A stretch of DNA of 64,000 nt from NCBI GenBank assembly GCA_017559505.1, contig JAFYSF010000027.1:1-64000 (forward strand), read 5' to 3'. A model generated the notes under the pieces. It worked only from the letters and a program-made list of their open reading frames with translations, had not been told where the DNA came from and did no database searches. Shown here one piece after another: positions 46,869-56,000 of this stretch. Every line of letters begins with the position of its first letter. The first letter of the stretch is position 1. The translations under genes were made by a program, and so were the position numbers. The DNA comes from Paludibacteraceae bacterium (GTDB lineage Bacteria > Bacteroidota > Bacteroidia > Bacteroidales > Paludibacteraceae).

Positions 46869-48770
46869 TTATTTTAAAGCGTCGAGGTTTTGTTGGTTTT
46901 GAGGTTGTTTGCCTTCGGCGGTGTACATGTAGTCGAGGCGAGCGGCGTAGGCTTTTTCGATTTTGCCACGTACCATCTTCATTGTGCTATTGATCATTTG
47001 GTTTTGCTCAGTGAATGGTTCAGACAATACAGCAAAAGCACTTGGCAACCAGCGTTCAGGGAACATACCTTCGAATTCGCCACCTTTGCGATATTTTGCG
47101 AGTTCTTCTTCGAGTTTTTTCACTGCTGCACGACGACCTTCTTCAGAATCGAGAGCGAGACCAGAGTGCTCGAGTTTGCGTTTAAGAGCCTCACGATTAG
47201 GAACAATCAAAGCAGTTGTGAAAGGTGATTGGTTGTTATAGAGCATTACTTGATCGATGTATTTAGATTTTTCGACCAAGGCTTCTTCGATGCCTTCTGG
47301 ACTATATTTTTCGCCATCGCTTGAGATGAGGAGAGATTTGAAACGACCTTTTACATAGAGAAGACCCTCTTTGGTCATATAACCAAGGTCGCCAGTATAG
47401 AGATAGCCATCGCGAACAGTTTCGGCAGTAGCTTCTGGATTTTTCCAATAGCCTTTCATCACGTTTTCGCCTTTGACTACGATTTCGCCCATCTCGCCAA
47501 GAGGGAGTTCGCGTCCATCGCTATCGCAGATTTTGAGTTCGATAGGTTTCACAAGAATACCAGACGAACCGAAGCGGTAGAGGTCAGGTCCATTAGACGA
47601 AATAACAGGAGTAGCCTCAGAGAGTCCGTAGCCTTGGAACATTGGCATACCAATGCCGACATAGAATTTTTGGAGGTCTTTGTCGAGAAGAGCACCACCA
47701 CCGATGAAGAAACGGAGTTCGCCACCGAAGTTTTCGCGCACTTTAGAGAAGAGTATTTTGTCGAATAGGCTAACAAGCGGTTTGAGGAATAGGCGAAGGC
47801 CTTTGCTGTCGAGGTTGCTATCGCCATAATAGATTTGAGTGAGGCGAAGACCGATGTTGAAAAGTTTGACAGTAGTATTGCCTTTGGCACGGATACCTTG
47901 CTCGATGTTCTTTTTGAAAGTTTTGGCAAGAGCAGGCACTGAGAGGATGAAATGAGGACGTACTTCGCGAATATTAAGCGGAATGTTTTTGAGAGTTTCC
48001 ATCGGAGTGCGACCTACTTGGGTAGTTGCAACAGTTGCACCACGAGACATCATGATATAGAACCCTACGACGTGAGCGAAACAGTGGTCAAGAGGGAGGA
48101 TGATGAGTGTGCGCCATGTTTGGTCAATATGCACGAGAGTGAGTGCTTGCTCGACGTTGGCAGTATAGTTGCGGTGAGTGAGTACAACACCTTTAGGGTC
48201 GGCAGTAGTGCCTGATGTATAGGTGATTGTAGCGATATCGTCGTTTTGGATAGACTTACCTACAGCGAGGAATTCTTCGATGGCATGAGAGTTCAAAAAC
48301 TCATCGCCAAACTCCATTACGCGACCAAATGAGATTTCGCGTTCTTGGTAGTCGTCGATATCATCGAGTACGATAATATATTTTACTTCAGGGAGTTGAT
48401 CTTTAATGGCGCGCACTTTTTTGAGTTGAGTGCGAGACACCATAATATATTTTACATCGCCATGGATGAGACGAAAAAGTAGGTCGTTAGACTCTTCGAG
48501 CTTGATAGACAATGGGACATTCATTGCACCGGCATAGAACATAGCCAATTCGCCAATAATCCAAGCATTGCGACCTTCGCTGAGCAAAGCCATGCTGTCG
48601 CCTTTTTTCACACCAAGAGCTTGCAAACCAGCGCCAAGACGATAGACGAGAGTTTTTACTTCGGCATAGGTAGTGGGTTCAAATTTTGCACCATTTTTTT
48701 CGAGCAAAAATGTATTGTTAGGATACAAACGTACAGACTCTTCAAACAAGTCTACTAATGTTTTTTTCAT
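46869..48770 (-). CDS. Long-chain acyl-CoA synthetase (AMP-forming)
   Basis: 633 residues. It activates fatty acids to acyl-CoA through an acyl-AMP intermediate. Motifs: P-loop-like ATITYTSGTTADPKGVVLTH (about 180-200), GYGLSEATPVIS, YLYTGDLGYMTKEGLLYVKG and RFKSLLISSDGEKYSPEGIE; the terminal K is within STMKMVRGKIEKAY. The C-terminal extension is longer than in small acyl-CoA ligases and matches the FadD15-like group. It probably serves recycling or use of exogenous fatty acids for membrane lipids. A -7 box TACCTTTG is seen far upstream (49084-49091) but with poor spacing to a TTG; the leader would then include MITE-like copy E. Confidence 0.9.
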   Translation of the reverse strand: MKKTLVDLFEESVRLYPNNTFLLEKNGAKFEPTTYAEVKTLVYRLGAGLQALGVKKGDSMALLSEGRNAWIIGELAMFYAGAMNVPLSIKLEESNDLLFRLIHGDVKYIMVSRTQLKKVRAIKDQLPEVKYIIVLDDIDDYQEREISFGRVMEFGDEFLNSHAIEEFLAVGKSIQNDDIATITYTSGTTADPKGVVLTHRNYTANVEQALTLVHIDQTWRTLIILPLDHCFAHVVGFYIMMSRGATVATTQVGRTPMETLKNIPLNIREVRPHFILSVPALAKTFKKNIEQGIRAKGNTTVKLFNIGLRLTQIYYGDSNLDSKGLRLFLKPLVSLFDKILFSKVRENFGGELRFFIGGGALLDKDLQKFYVGIGMPMFQGYGLSEATPVISSNGPDLYRFGSSGILVKPIELKICDSDGRELPLGEMGEIVVKGENVMKGYWKNPEATAETVRDGYLYTGDLGYMTKEGLLYVKGRFKSLLISSDGEKYSPEGIEEALVEKSKYIDQVMLYNNQSPFTTALIVPNREALKRKLEHSGLALDSEEGRRAAVKKLEEELAKYRKGGEFEGMFPERWLPSAFAVLSEPFTEQNQMINSTMKMVRGKIEKAYAARLDYMYTAEGKQPQNQQNLDALK

Positions 48771-48819
48771 ATTCTAAACGCTTTATAATAAACAATAAGC
48801 AACAAGAAATTGCTTCTAA

Positions 48820-49048
48820 TTAATAGTTTTAGGTAGTAAAATGCACTAAATATTTTTTCCTCCCACAGATTGCACAGATAACACAGATTTTGTATTACCA
48901 GAATAAACAACTATTGTGAGTATAAACAAATTAAGGCGGTTAATTGTTTTTTTGATTCGCCTGTTTTAGACACAAGTCTAAAACATTGCTCTACAGATTA
49001 ACACAGATTTTTGCCTAACGGCATTTTATATTAAACCGATGTCATTTA
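48820..49048. mobile_element. MITE-like element, copy E (diverged)
   Basis: About 229 bp in the gap upstream of the acyl-CoA ligase. Shares CCCACAGATTGCACAGATAA, GATTCGCC, TTGCTCTACAGATTAACACA and the right end TTTTATATTAAACCGATGTC. The left terminal repeat is hard to recognise. Confidence 0.6.
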
Positions 49049-49214
49049 GCATATTTTACTCTTCTATTTCTATAAAAGATTTGCAAAGGTAGTAAAAAAA
49101 TGTTAAACAAATAATATTTTTTCTATTTTTTTCACTTTTAGCGATAAAAAAATAGGGCAAAGAGCTATTTAGAGGTAGAAAAGGGATGGGTTTAGCTTAT
49201 TTGAAGATAAGACT

Positions 49215-49291
49215 ATAGTATATTTATACTATGTTTATAGTATATTTATCCTATATTTATAGTATATTTATTGTATATTTATAGTATGTTG
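49215..49291. repeat. Seven tandem 11-bp units, consensus ATAGTATATTT
   Basis: ATAGTATATTT, ATACTATGTTT, ATAGTATATTT, ATCCTATATTT, ATAGTATATTT, ATTGTATATTT, ATAGTATGTTG: 77 bp exactly in phase, ending 22 bp before the -33 TTG of the metal locus promoter. An 11-bp period is close to one DNA turn. Confidence 0.8.
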
Positions 49292-49313
49292 TAGACAAGT
49301 AGAAGATAAGGGA

Positions 49314-49344
49314 TTGTGTAATTGAAATATTTTTTGTAACTTTG
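49314..49344 (+). promoter_or_regulatory. Promoter of the metal-acquisition locus
   Basis: TTG (49314-49316), 20 bp, TAACTTTG (49337-49344). The first ATG is only 5 bp further on, so the transcript would be nearly leaderless, or the real start is the Met codon at 49385. Confidence 0.6.
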
Positions 49345-49348
49345 TAGC

Positions 49349-49807
49349 ATGAGAAAGTGTGTACTTCAAATAGTTAGTCTTTGCATGGCATTGTTTATTG
49401 CTTATGCTGGTGGTGGATTGAATATTTACCACTATTGTTGCGATGCATGCGAAGAATATCAATGCACAATGCATAGTACACAATGTACAATTGTAGATGC
49501 GTTGGAACATGAATGTTGTACGCATCAACATGCTGATGAGGGTGTAATTGCTACTGACAATATTCAATTCACGAATGAGGCGGAGAAATGTGGCGTTACA
49601 CGTGTTGAGGCACTTGATTTGTGGAAATTCAGTTCGGAGAAAGAGGGGCTTGTTGTATTGCCATGGGTGGCAACACTTAAAGCAACGCATAATCCACAAT
49701 TGATAGTTCATGATTGTGAACAAGAGCAACTTAATTATGGCATTCCTATTGCCCTAAATCTATCGGGGCGAGCCATAATTGTGCGCAAATCGGCGTATTT
49801 GATTTAG
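49349..49807 (+). CDS. HYC_CC_PP-like small exported protein
   Basis: 152 residues. Signal-like start (MRKCVLQIVSLCMALFIAYA), then NIYHYCCDACEEY with the HYC motif and HECCTHQHADE with a CC pair, the features that name the HYC_CC_PP family, usually found beside TonB receptors in Bacteroidota. The Cys/His residues suggest metal binding. A 35-bp 7-bp-period array at 49460-49494 is translated between the motifs as QCTMHSTQCTIV. If the start is at Met13 (49385) the signal peptide would be shortened. A TonB receptor and an HMA protein follow on the same strand, suggesting copper or heavy-metal handling. Confidence 0.75.
   Translation: MRKCVLQIVSLCMALFIAYAGGGLNIYHYCCDACEEYQCTMHSTQCTIVDALEHECCTHQHADEGVIATDNIQFTNEAEKCGVTRVEALDLWKFSSEKEGLVVLPWVATLKATHNPQLIVHDCEQEQLNYGIPIALNLSGRAIIVRKSAYLI
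49460..49494. repeat. 7-bp-period array inside the HYC_CC_PP-like gene
   Basis: CAATGCA, CAATGCA, TAGTACA, CAATGTA, CAATTGT: five units, of the same class as in murF and upstream of pyrG. Confidence 0.75.
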
Positions 49808-49836
49808 TAGTGGTTTGATTGGTCGGATTAGACAAA

Positions 49837-50054
49837 TTAAATTACATGTGTTCGATATAATTTTTCTTCTCAAGGAACTGAAAACCTTTGAGATTTTGCG
49901 ATAAAATGCACAGAATTTTACTATTTATTTCCCACAGATTACACAGATTTTCACAGATTTCACCTTTTTCTTTCGATTCGCTCTTTTGCTTTGCAAAAAT
50001 CGCTCTACTGATACCACAGATTACCTCCGGTATTTTATATCGAACTGATGTTAA
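49837..50054. mobile_element. MITE-like element, copy F
   Basis: 218 bp between the HYC_CC_PP-like gene and the TonB receptor. Left end TTAAATTACATGTGTTCGAT, right end TTATATCGAACTGATGTTAA. The inside has CCCACAGATTACACAGATTT, TTCGATTCGCTCTTTTGC and TTTGCAAAAATCGCTCTAC, an internal hairpin. It probably lies within the locus transcript. Confidence 0.75.
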
Positions 50055-50105
50055 ATTAGTTATAAAAATAAATCAAATAATAAATTCCTATTAAATTTTC
50101 CATTT

Positions 50106-52484
50106 ATGAAAAAGATATTATTCTCGATATTATGCATTATGCAATGTGCAATGTGCATGAATTTGTTGGCTCAAGAATCGACTGGCGGTACGTTTTCGGG
50201 TCAGGTGATTGACGATAAAGGCGAATCGGTGATTGGCGCAGAGGTGTTTTGGTTGAATACTACGATCGGTGCTGTGACGGACATTGATGGTAACTTTACA
50301 ATTCCGATGACAGTGGATAGTCATCATTTGGTATTCAACTATTTGTCGTATAAAACAGATACAGTGGACATTACAAAAGCACAGATGCCATTGGTCGTAG
50401 TGATGCGCGAAGACACCAAAGAGTTGCAAGAGATAACTATTGCGGCACGCGGAGCAAGTACGATTGCGAACCGTGTGAGCGCATTGCAAACTACAAAAAT
50501 CACTGGCGCAGAGTTGTGTAAAGCGGCATGCTGTAACTTGTCGGAGTCGTTTGAAACAAATGCTTCGGTGGATGTGGCATACGCAGATGCTGCGACAGGC
50601 GCAAAGACAATTAAATTGCTCGGATTGTCGGGCACATACGTGCAATTGTTGACAGAAAACACACCGGGAGTGCGTGGTTTGGCGCAAAACTTCGGTATGG
50701 AATATATACCTGGCGCATGGATGGAGAGCATCCAAGTGTCGAAAGGAACATCGTCGGTAATCAATGGTTATGAGGCAACTACGGGTCAAATCAACGTGGA
50801 ATACCTCAAGCCACAAACACAAGACCCTATAGCGTTGAACGGCATGGTGAGCACATCGCTACGCGCAGAATTGAATGCAACAGGCGGTTGGGACATCAAC
50901 GAAAAATGGAGCACTGGGGTGTTGGCTCACTACAAAAATGAGAGTATGGAGCATGACTCGAACGGCGATGGCTTTATGGATTTACCAAAAGGTCAACAAG
51001 CTAACTTATTGAACCGCTGGTATATGAAAGATGGTGCATATACAGGTCAGTACCTCGTGCGTGGATTGTATGACGAACGCAATGGCGGTCAGACAATGAA
51101 ACATATACAAGAGAATAATATAGCAGACCCTTATAAAATCGGCATTAAGACTTGGCGTATGGATGCGTTTATGAAACAGGGGTATGTGTTTGATGAGGCT
51201 AAGGGTACAAGTATTGGCGTAATTGCAAGTGGGTCGTACCATAATCAAGCGAATGTGTATGGACACCGTATTTATAATGGTACGCAAGGCAACTTCTATT
51301 TGAACGCTATGTTCCAAACATACTTTGATGAGACAGATAAACACAAAATCACTGCCGGATTGAGCTTGAATTATGATAATTATAATGAGGTGATGACATC
51401 AGATAAGGCGGAGTTTTGGATGTCGCCATTGAAGATAGGCGGTAGTTTCTACAAAAGAGCAACACAACACGCACAGACAGACAAACTTGACATGACACGC
51501 GACGAGTGGACTCCGGGTGTATTCGCAGAATATTCGTTGAAAGTAGACGAGAAATTATCGCTTTTGGCAGGTGTGCGTGGCGACTATAGCACACAATATG
51601 GATTCTTTGTAACACCACGATTCAATGTGAGATATTCGCCTTGGGAATGGTGGAACTTGCGCGGTTCGGTGGGTATGGGCTACCGCTCGCCTAACCTATT
51701 GAGCGACCATGCATCAGTGTTGCCATCGTCAAGAGAAATTCGTATTGAAGCTGACGTTTTGAATCAAGAACAAGCAGTGAATGCAGGCGCAAGCACTACG
51801 TTCTATATTCCAATCGCTGGCAGAGAATTGCAAATTACGGCAGACTACTACTATACTCACTTCTTGGAATGTATGGTTGTAGATATGGATAGTGACCCAT
51901 ACGCAGTGACATTCTCTAACCTCACAGAAGAGGGCATTGAAGGAGGCAAAAAACCTCGCTCGTATGCAGGCAACTTCCAAGTGGAAGCGACTATGGAAGT
52001 GTTGAAAGGCTGGACTATGACACTCGCCTATCGTATGTCGGACGTGAAGACAACAATCAACGGCGAATTGCGCGAGAAACCACTCACTAATCGCTATAAA
52101 GCACTCATCACTACTTCGTATATGACACCACTCAAACGCTGGCAATTCGATGTTACAGCGCAATTTAATGGTGGTGGTCGCATGCCAGATAATTTTTATA
52201 AAGGAGATGAGGGATTGCGTCCATCATGGACTATCGACCGTGGCAATGGTCAATATGACTTCCCTTGGCATGCACAGTTGATGGCTCAGGTGACTCGCTA
52301 TTTCCGCACATGGAGCATCTATGTGGGTGGCGAAAATATCACTAACTTCACACAAGACTCGCCTATTATTGGCGCAGGTGACCCTTACGGATCTAATTTT
52401 GATGCTTCGATGGCTTGGGGTCCTATCCATGGCTGGAAAGTGTATGCAGGATTCCGTTGGGCGATAAATAGGAAAGAGAAATGA
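50106..52484 (+). CDS. TonB-dependent outer-membrane receptor
   Basis: 792 residues. Signal peptide MKKILFSILCIMQCAMCMNLLAQ. A carboxypeptidase-regulatory-like domain (about 30-110: FSGQVIDDKGESVIGAEVFW) precedes the plug (about 120-230: ISIQVSKGTSS-type IQVSKGTSSVINGYEATTGQ) and a 22-strand barrel that ends FRWAINRKEK. Cys residues in the plug (AELCKAACCNLSESFE) may matter for metal. The neighbours suggest a metal or metallophore substrate; this is an inference. The signal-peptide region is itself encoded by a 7-bp array, and the stop codon TGA is inside another at 52481-52523. The frame is intact. Confidence 0.92.
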   Translation: MKKILFSILCIMQCAMCMNLLAQESTGGTFSGQVIDDKGESVIGAEVFWLNTTIGAVTDIDGNFTIPMTVDSHHLVFNYLSYKTDTVDITKAQMPLVVVMREDTKELQEITIAARGASTIANRVSALQTTKITGAELCKAACCNLSESFETNASVDVAYADAATGAKTIKLLGLSGTYVQLLTENTPGVRGLAQNFGMEYIPGAWMESIQVSKGTSSVINGYEATTGQINVEYLKPQTQDPIALNGMVSTSLRAELNATGGWDINEKWSTGVLAHYKNESMEHDSNGDGFMDLPKGQQANLLNRWYMKDGAYTGQYLVRGLYDERNGGQTMKHIQENNIADPYKIGIKTWRMDAFMKQGYVFDEAKGTSIGVIASGSYHNQANVYGHRIYNGTQGNFYLNAMFQTYFDETDKHKITAGLSLNYDNYNEVMTSDKAEFWMSPLKIGGSFYKRATQHAQTDKLDMTRDEWTPGVFAEYSLKVDEKLSLLAGVRGDYSTQYGFFVTPRFNVRYSPWEWWNLRGSVGMGYRSPNLLSDHASVLPSSREIRIEADVLNQEQAVNAGASTTFYIPIAGRELQITADYYYTHFLECMVVDMDSDPYAVTFSNLTEEGIEGGKKPRSYAGNFQVEATMEVLKGWTMTLAYRMSDVKTTINGELREKPLTNRYKALITTSYMTPLKRWQFDVTAQFNGGGRMPDNFYKGDEGLRPSWTIDRGNGQYDFPWHAQLMAQVTRYFRTWSIYVGGENITNFTQDSPIIGAGDPYGSNFDASMAWGPIHGWKVYAGFRWAINRKEK
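50130..50157. repeat. 7-bp-period array in the TonB receptor signal peptide
   Basis: TTATGCA, TTATGCA, ATGTGCA, ATGTGCA; translated as LCIMQCAMCM within the hydrophobic core of the signal peptide. Confidence 0.75.
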
Positions 52485-52523
52485 GGAATGTGGAGTGAGG
52501 AATTAGGAATGGGGAATTGAGAA
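52481..52523. repeat. 7-bp array overlapping the TonB receptor stop codon (GAGGAAT type)
   Basis: ATGAGGA, ATGTGGA, GTGAGGA, ATTAGGA, ATGGGGA, ATTGAGA: six units in phase. The stop TGA (52482-52484) is within the first. Confidence 0.8.
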
Positions 52524-52636
52524 TTATTAAACCAAAACAAAAACAATTGGTCTAATTAGACAAATAGGACTAATTAATGAAAATAAAAAATAATAACAAC
52601 GGACATGGCAACGTGTCCCACTACAAATTATAAGAT

Positions 52637-52987
52637 ATGAAAAAAGTATTTCTTACACTTGCTCTCGCAGCAGGTATCTCGGTAGCCGTTTTGGCAGAAA
52701 AACAAACAGTACGCCTCTATGTCCCTGAAATGGAATGCGACAACTGTAAAGGCAAAGTAGAAAATGTATTGGCATACGAACGTGGTGTTAAAAAACTTGA
52801 TTTTGATGTTGCTCACCGCATCGTGACAATCACATTCGAAGATAAACGCACAAATGTGGAAAAACTCCAAGCAGCTCTTATGAAATATATTAAATATGAA
52901 TCAAAAGAGTTGAAAGAAGGCGATAAAGTGGAATGTAATCACGAACATCACCACGATCATGGTCATGACCACGGACATAAACACTAA
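52637..52987 (+). CDS. Heavy-metal-associated (HMA) domain protein with His-rich tail
   Basis: 116 residues. Signal peptide MKKVFLTLALAAGISVAVLA, so it acts outside the cytosol. The HMA fold has the metal site in PEMECDNCKGKVENVL (C-D-N-C) and the typical strand IVTITFEDKRTNVEKLQAAL. The tail HEHHHDHGHDHGHKH can bind further metal ions. HMA proteins bind Cu(I) and other soft metals and hand them to partners. With the TonB receptor and the HYC_CC_PP-like protein it forms a small metal locus. The gap to the receptor (152 bp) holds a 7-bp array. Confidence 0.88.
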   Translation: MKKVFLTLALAAGISVAVLAEKQTVRLYVPEMECDNCKGKVENVLAYERGVKKLDFDVAHRIVTITFEDKRTNVEKLQAALMKYIKYESKELKEGDKVECNHEHHHDHGHDHGHKH

Positions 52988-53000
52988 AAAACTACATACA

Positions 53001-53038
53001 AAAAAAGTCCATTTCAACATATTGAAATGGACTTTTTT
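53001..53038. terminator. Bidirectional terminator between convergent genes
   Basis: AAGTCCATTTCAA / TTGAAATGGACTT stem of 13 bp with a short loop and A/T runs on both sides; serves the HMA gene and the gene at 53053. Confidence 0.85.
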
Positions 53039-53052
53039 TATTTAATAAACTT

Positions 53053-56000
53053 TTATCTTATTGACACTTTAACAACACCTTCTGCTGCTTTTACTACGTA
53101 TATACCTGCAGGCAACCCCGCCACATTCATACGATTTTCAACACGCATAAGCAATTGACCTGTCGTACTAAAGAGATACATTTCTCCTTCTGCCACCAAT
53201 TCATCGCCTTCAAATTTAACTACTATTTTTGAATTATCAGCAACATTATCCACATAATCTGGCACAACTTCTTCAAAAACCTCAAACCACAAACGCATAT
53301 CATTCTCATCTTCAACAACCCAAGGAGAAGAAATGCTTTCACCAAACTTAAATCCACGTTCCAACAACCACTCAACTGTCATCAACGAGCGATCGAGCGT
53401 AGCACCCTCTGTTGTTGTATCTGTCAACTCAACCGCCACATCAATAGCAGCCAAATCAGAAACCACATAATTATCTTTTAAGCACTTTTCTGCCTCATTA
53501 TAAATTCTTGGCCACTCTTCTTTTGGCTTACTTGGATCCCTATTGTCCCAATCATACTCAAAGCTATCTCCATTCGAATATCCAACTATACGGTGTGCAT
53601 ATAATTCCTTTGTAACCTCTGGAAACTCAATCTTTTCCAATGCCACAATATTATTAGCAACCAACGCATACACTGAATCAGACAATGTGCTACCCATTTC
53701 GCCAATAACACCACCAACCTTTACTATTTCGGCATTTTCATCCAATTCAAGAGCTCCTTCAACATAACAATTTACCACTCTTGAACGATCGCTTGTACCC
53801 ACAACACCACCGAGAATTTCTTTTGCAAAAACATCTGCTGTAACGTGACAATTTTCAATTTTATCATCTCCACTTGAATTTGAAACGATACCACCGACTT
53901 CATATCCTGCCTCAATACTACCATCAAACGCACAAACCAAAATAGATGTAGATGTTGCCGATTGACCAACAATACCACCTACATTGCTAGCGGTTGGAGC
54001 ATAAATATTAGCATACGACATCGAACATCCCTCTATCGTTGAATGCAACGACACATCGCCAACAAGACCACCCAACACACCTTCAAATCCATCTTCTCCT
54101 ACAATATAAGAACATACAACATGTACATTGCTAATTCTACAACCATAACCTGTGCCTGCTTCTGTGAAATTACCTATCACATCATTTGCCAATACACCAA
54201 CCACATCTGTAAACTTAGACGCTGACAGCACAACGTTACGCAACACCATATTTTCCACCACTGCTGAATCCCTCAAAGCAGCAAACATACCACTACCATC
54301 CAAAACTACATTTCTGATTTCAAAGTTGCCACCATCAAACTTACCCGTAAATTCACCTTCAACGCCATCAAACACAACATTCATAAAATCAATGTCATTA
54401 ACCACTTTATAATGAGCATCAAGATCATTTTCAATCAAAGTAAAATCATATGCACGTGCTATTTCGTATGGATTTTCGGCTGTACCATCACCCTTCATAG
54501 CAGTAGCATTCAACGGCAATTCTACATATTGAAGCGTAATTGTTCGCCCATCACTATAAGGGCACATCAATACAGGGGCAGTTCTTGTATTAAGCAAACA
54601 TATTGAGCCCAAATCGCCACCCTTTGATGCATCCGAGCCCATTTCAAACAACACATCTCCCTTCGTACTACAAATCGCCAAAAGCTTATCTTTAACATCC
54701 GAACCCTCTCTCGATTTAGTCAACAAAACCATATATTCTCGCGCGTCATCGATATCAAACAAATGAGGATTCAATGCCTCTGTAGCAATATTAAACATCG
54801 CATTTTCAACTCCTTTGCCCAAATTCAATACATCATAGCGGTCAAACGAACCATCATTATTGAACCAAGCAACCTTATGCAAAGTCGAACCATCTTTAGC
54901 CAATTCGCCTTGCAACAATGCAACCGCATACTGATACGACATTCCCTTGCCATAACGATCAACTGAAGACGACAACACCACGCCATCCTTCGTTACTACT
55001 GGCAACTCGGCAACAACCTCACACGCCGGAAAATCTACAAATCTAAACACACCAACCTCTCCCTCTTCACAAGCAAACATCCATTGCTTAGGCTGACCAA
55101 CAATATCCCCCATCGCACTACTACTCACCACATTCCCAACTACATCCTTCAATTTATTCCCCTCTACATCATACAATCTATACGACGTAATATAACTATC
55201 CGAACTAGTTTGATAATCTTTAACCGTAATAAAATAAGCCGGAGCATCTCCACCGCCATAATTCAACAAAACATCCCCCGAAATATTCAAACTACCCAAA
55301 TGAAGAAAAGAATACAAATATTCCGAAGTCAACACCACAGGAATCTTAGTCTCATGCACAAGCTCAAACTTATCATCATAATATTTAATCACCAAACTAT
55401 TATCTTCATTCACAATCAAATCCTGATTCACATCTTCTGGAATTGTAAAATAAGGCTTCTCATACTGAGTCAACACATAATTCGCCTTACCTCCATTATT
55501 CACCATCAATATAGGCGATGGCTCTTCTCCCGAAGACGACACATATTTATAATCCACAGTAAACGTATGTTTCTTTTCCGCCTCATAATTCGAAAAATAA
55601 GACGCCTTACCATAAACATCATAATGATACAACAAACTATTATCATCGCCCCTCTCTTCCCTTTGGAATATCATCGTATAAACCTCTGAATAAGAATTCA
55701 CCGACATATTCTCAGCCATGTGGAACGTACCATCTATCTCATACAACTTCTTAGCCATTCCCTCTGTCAACGAATAAATATAATGCAAATACTTACCCTT
55801 ATAATCCGCAGTATTAGCATACACAAACACCATCACCTCATAATTATTATCCTGATTAAAAAACTTCTTAGTCAAATACGGTTGCATATTCACCATACGC
55901 ACACCAACAGCACCCTCCACACGCAAACTATCGGCAATCGTACTCACCAAATTATTCTTCTCATCATAAACCTTCACCTCCATATAAGTATAATAACCCT

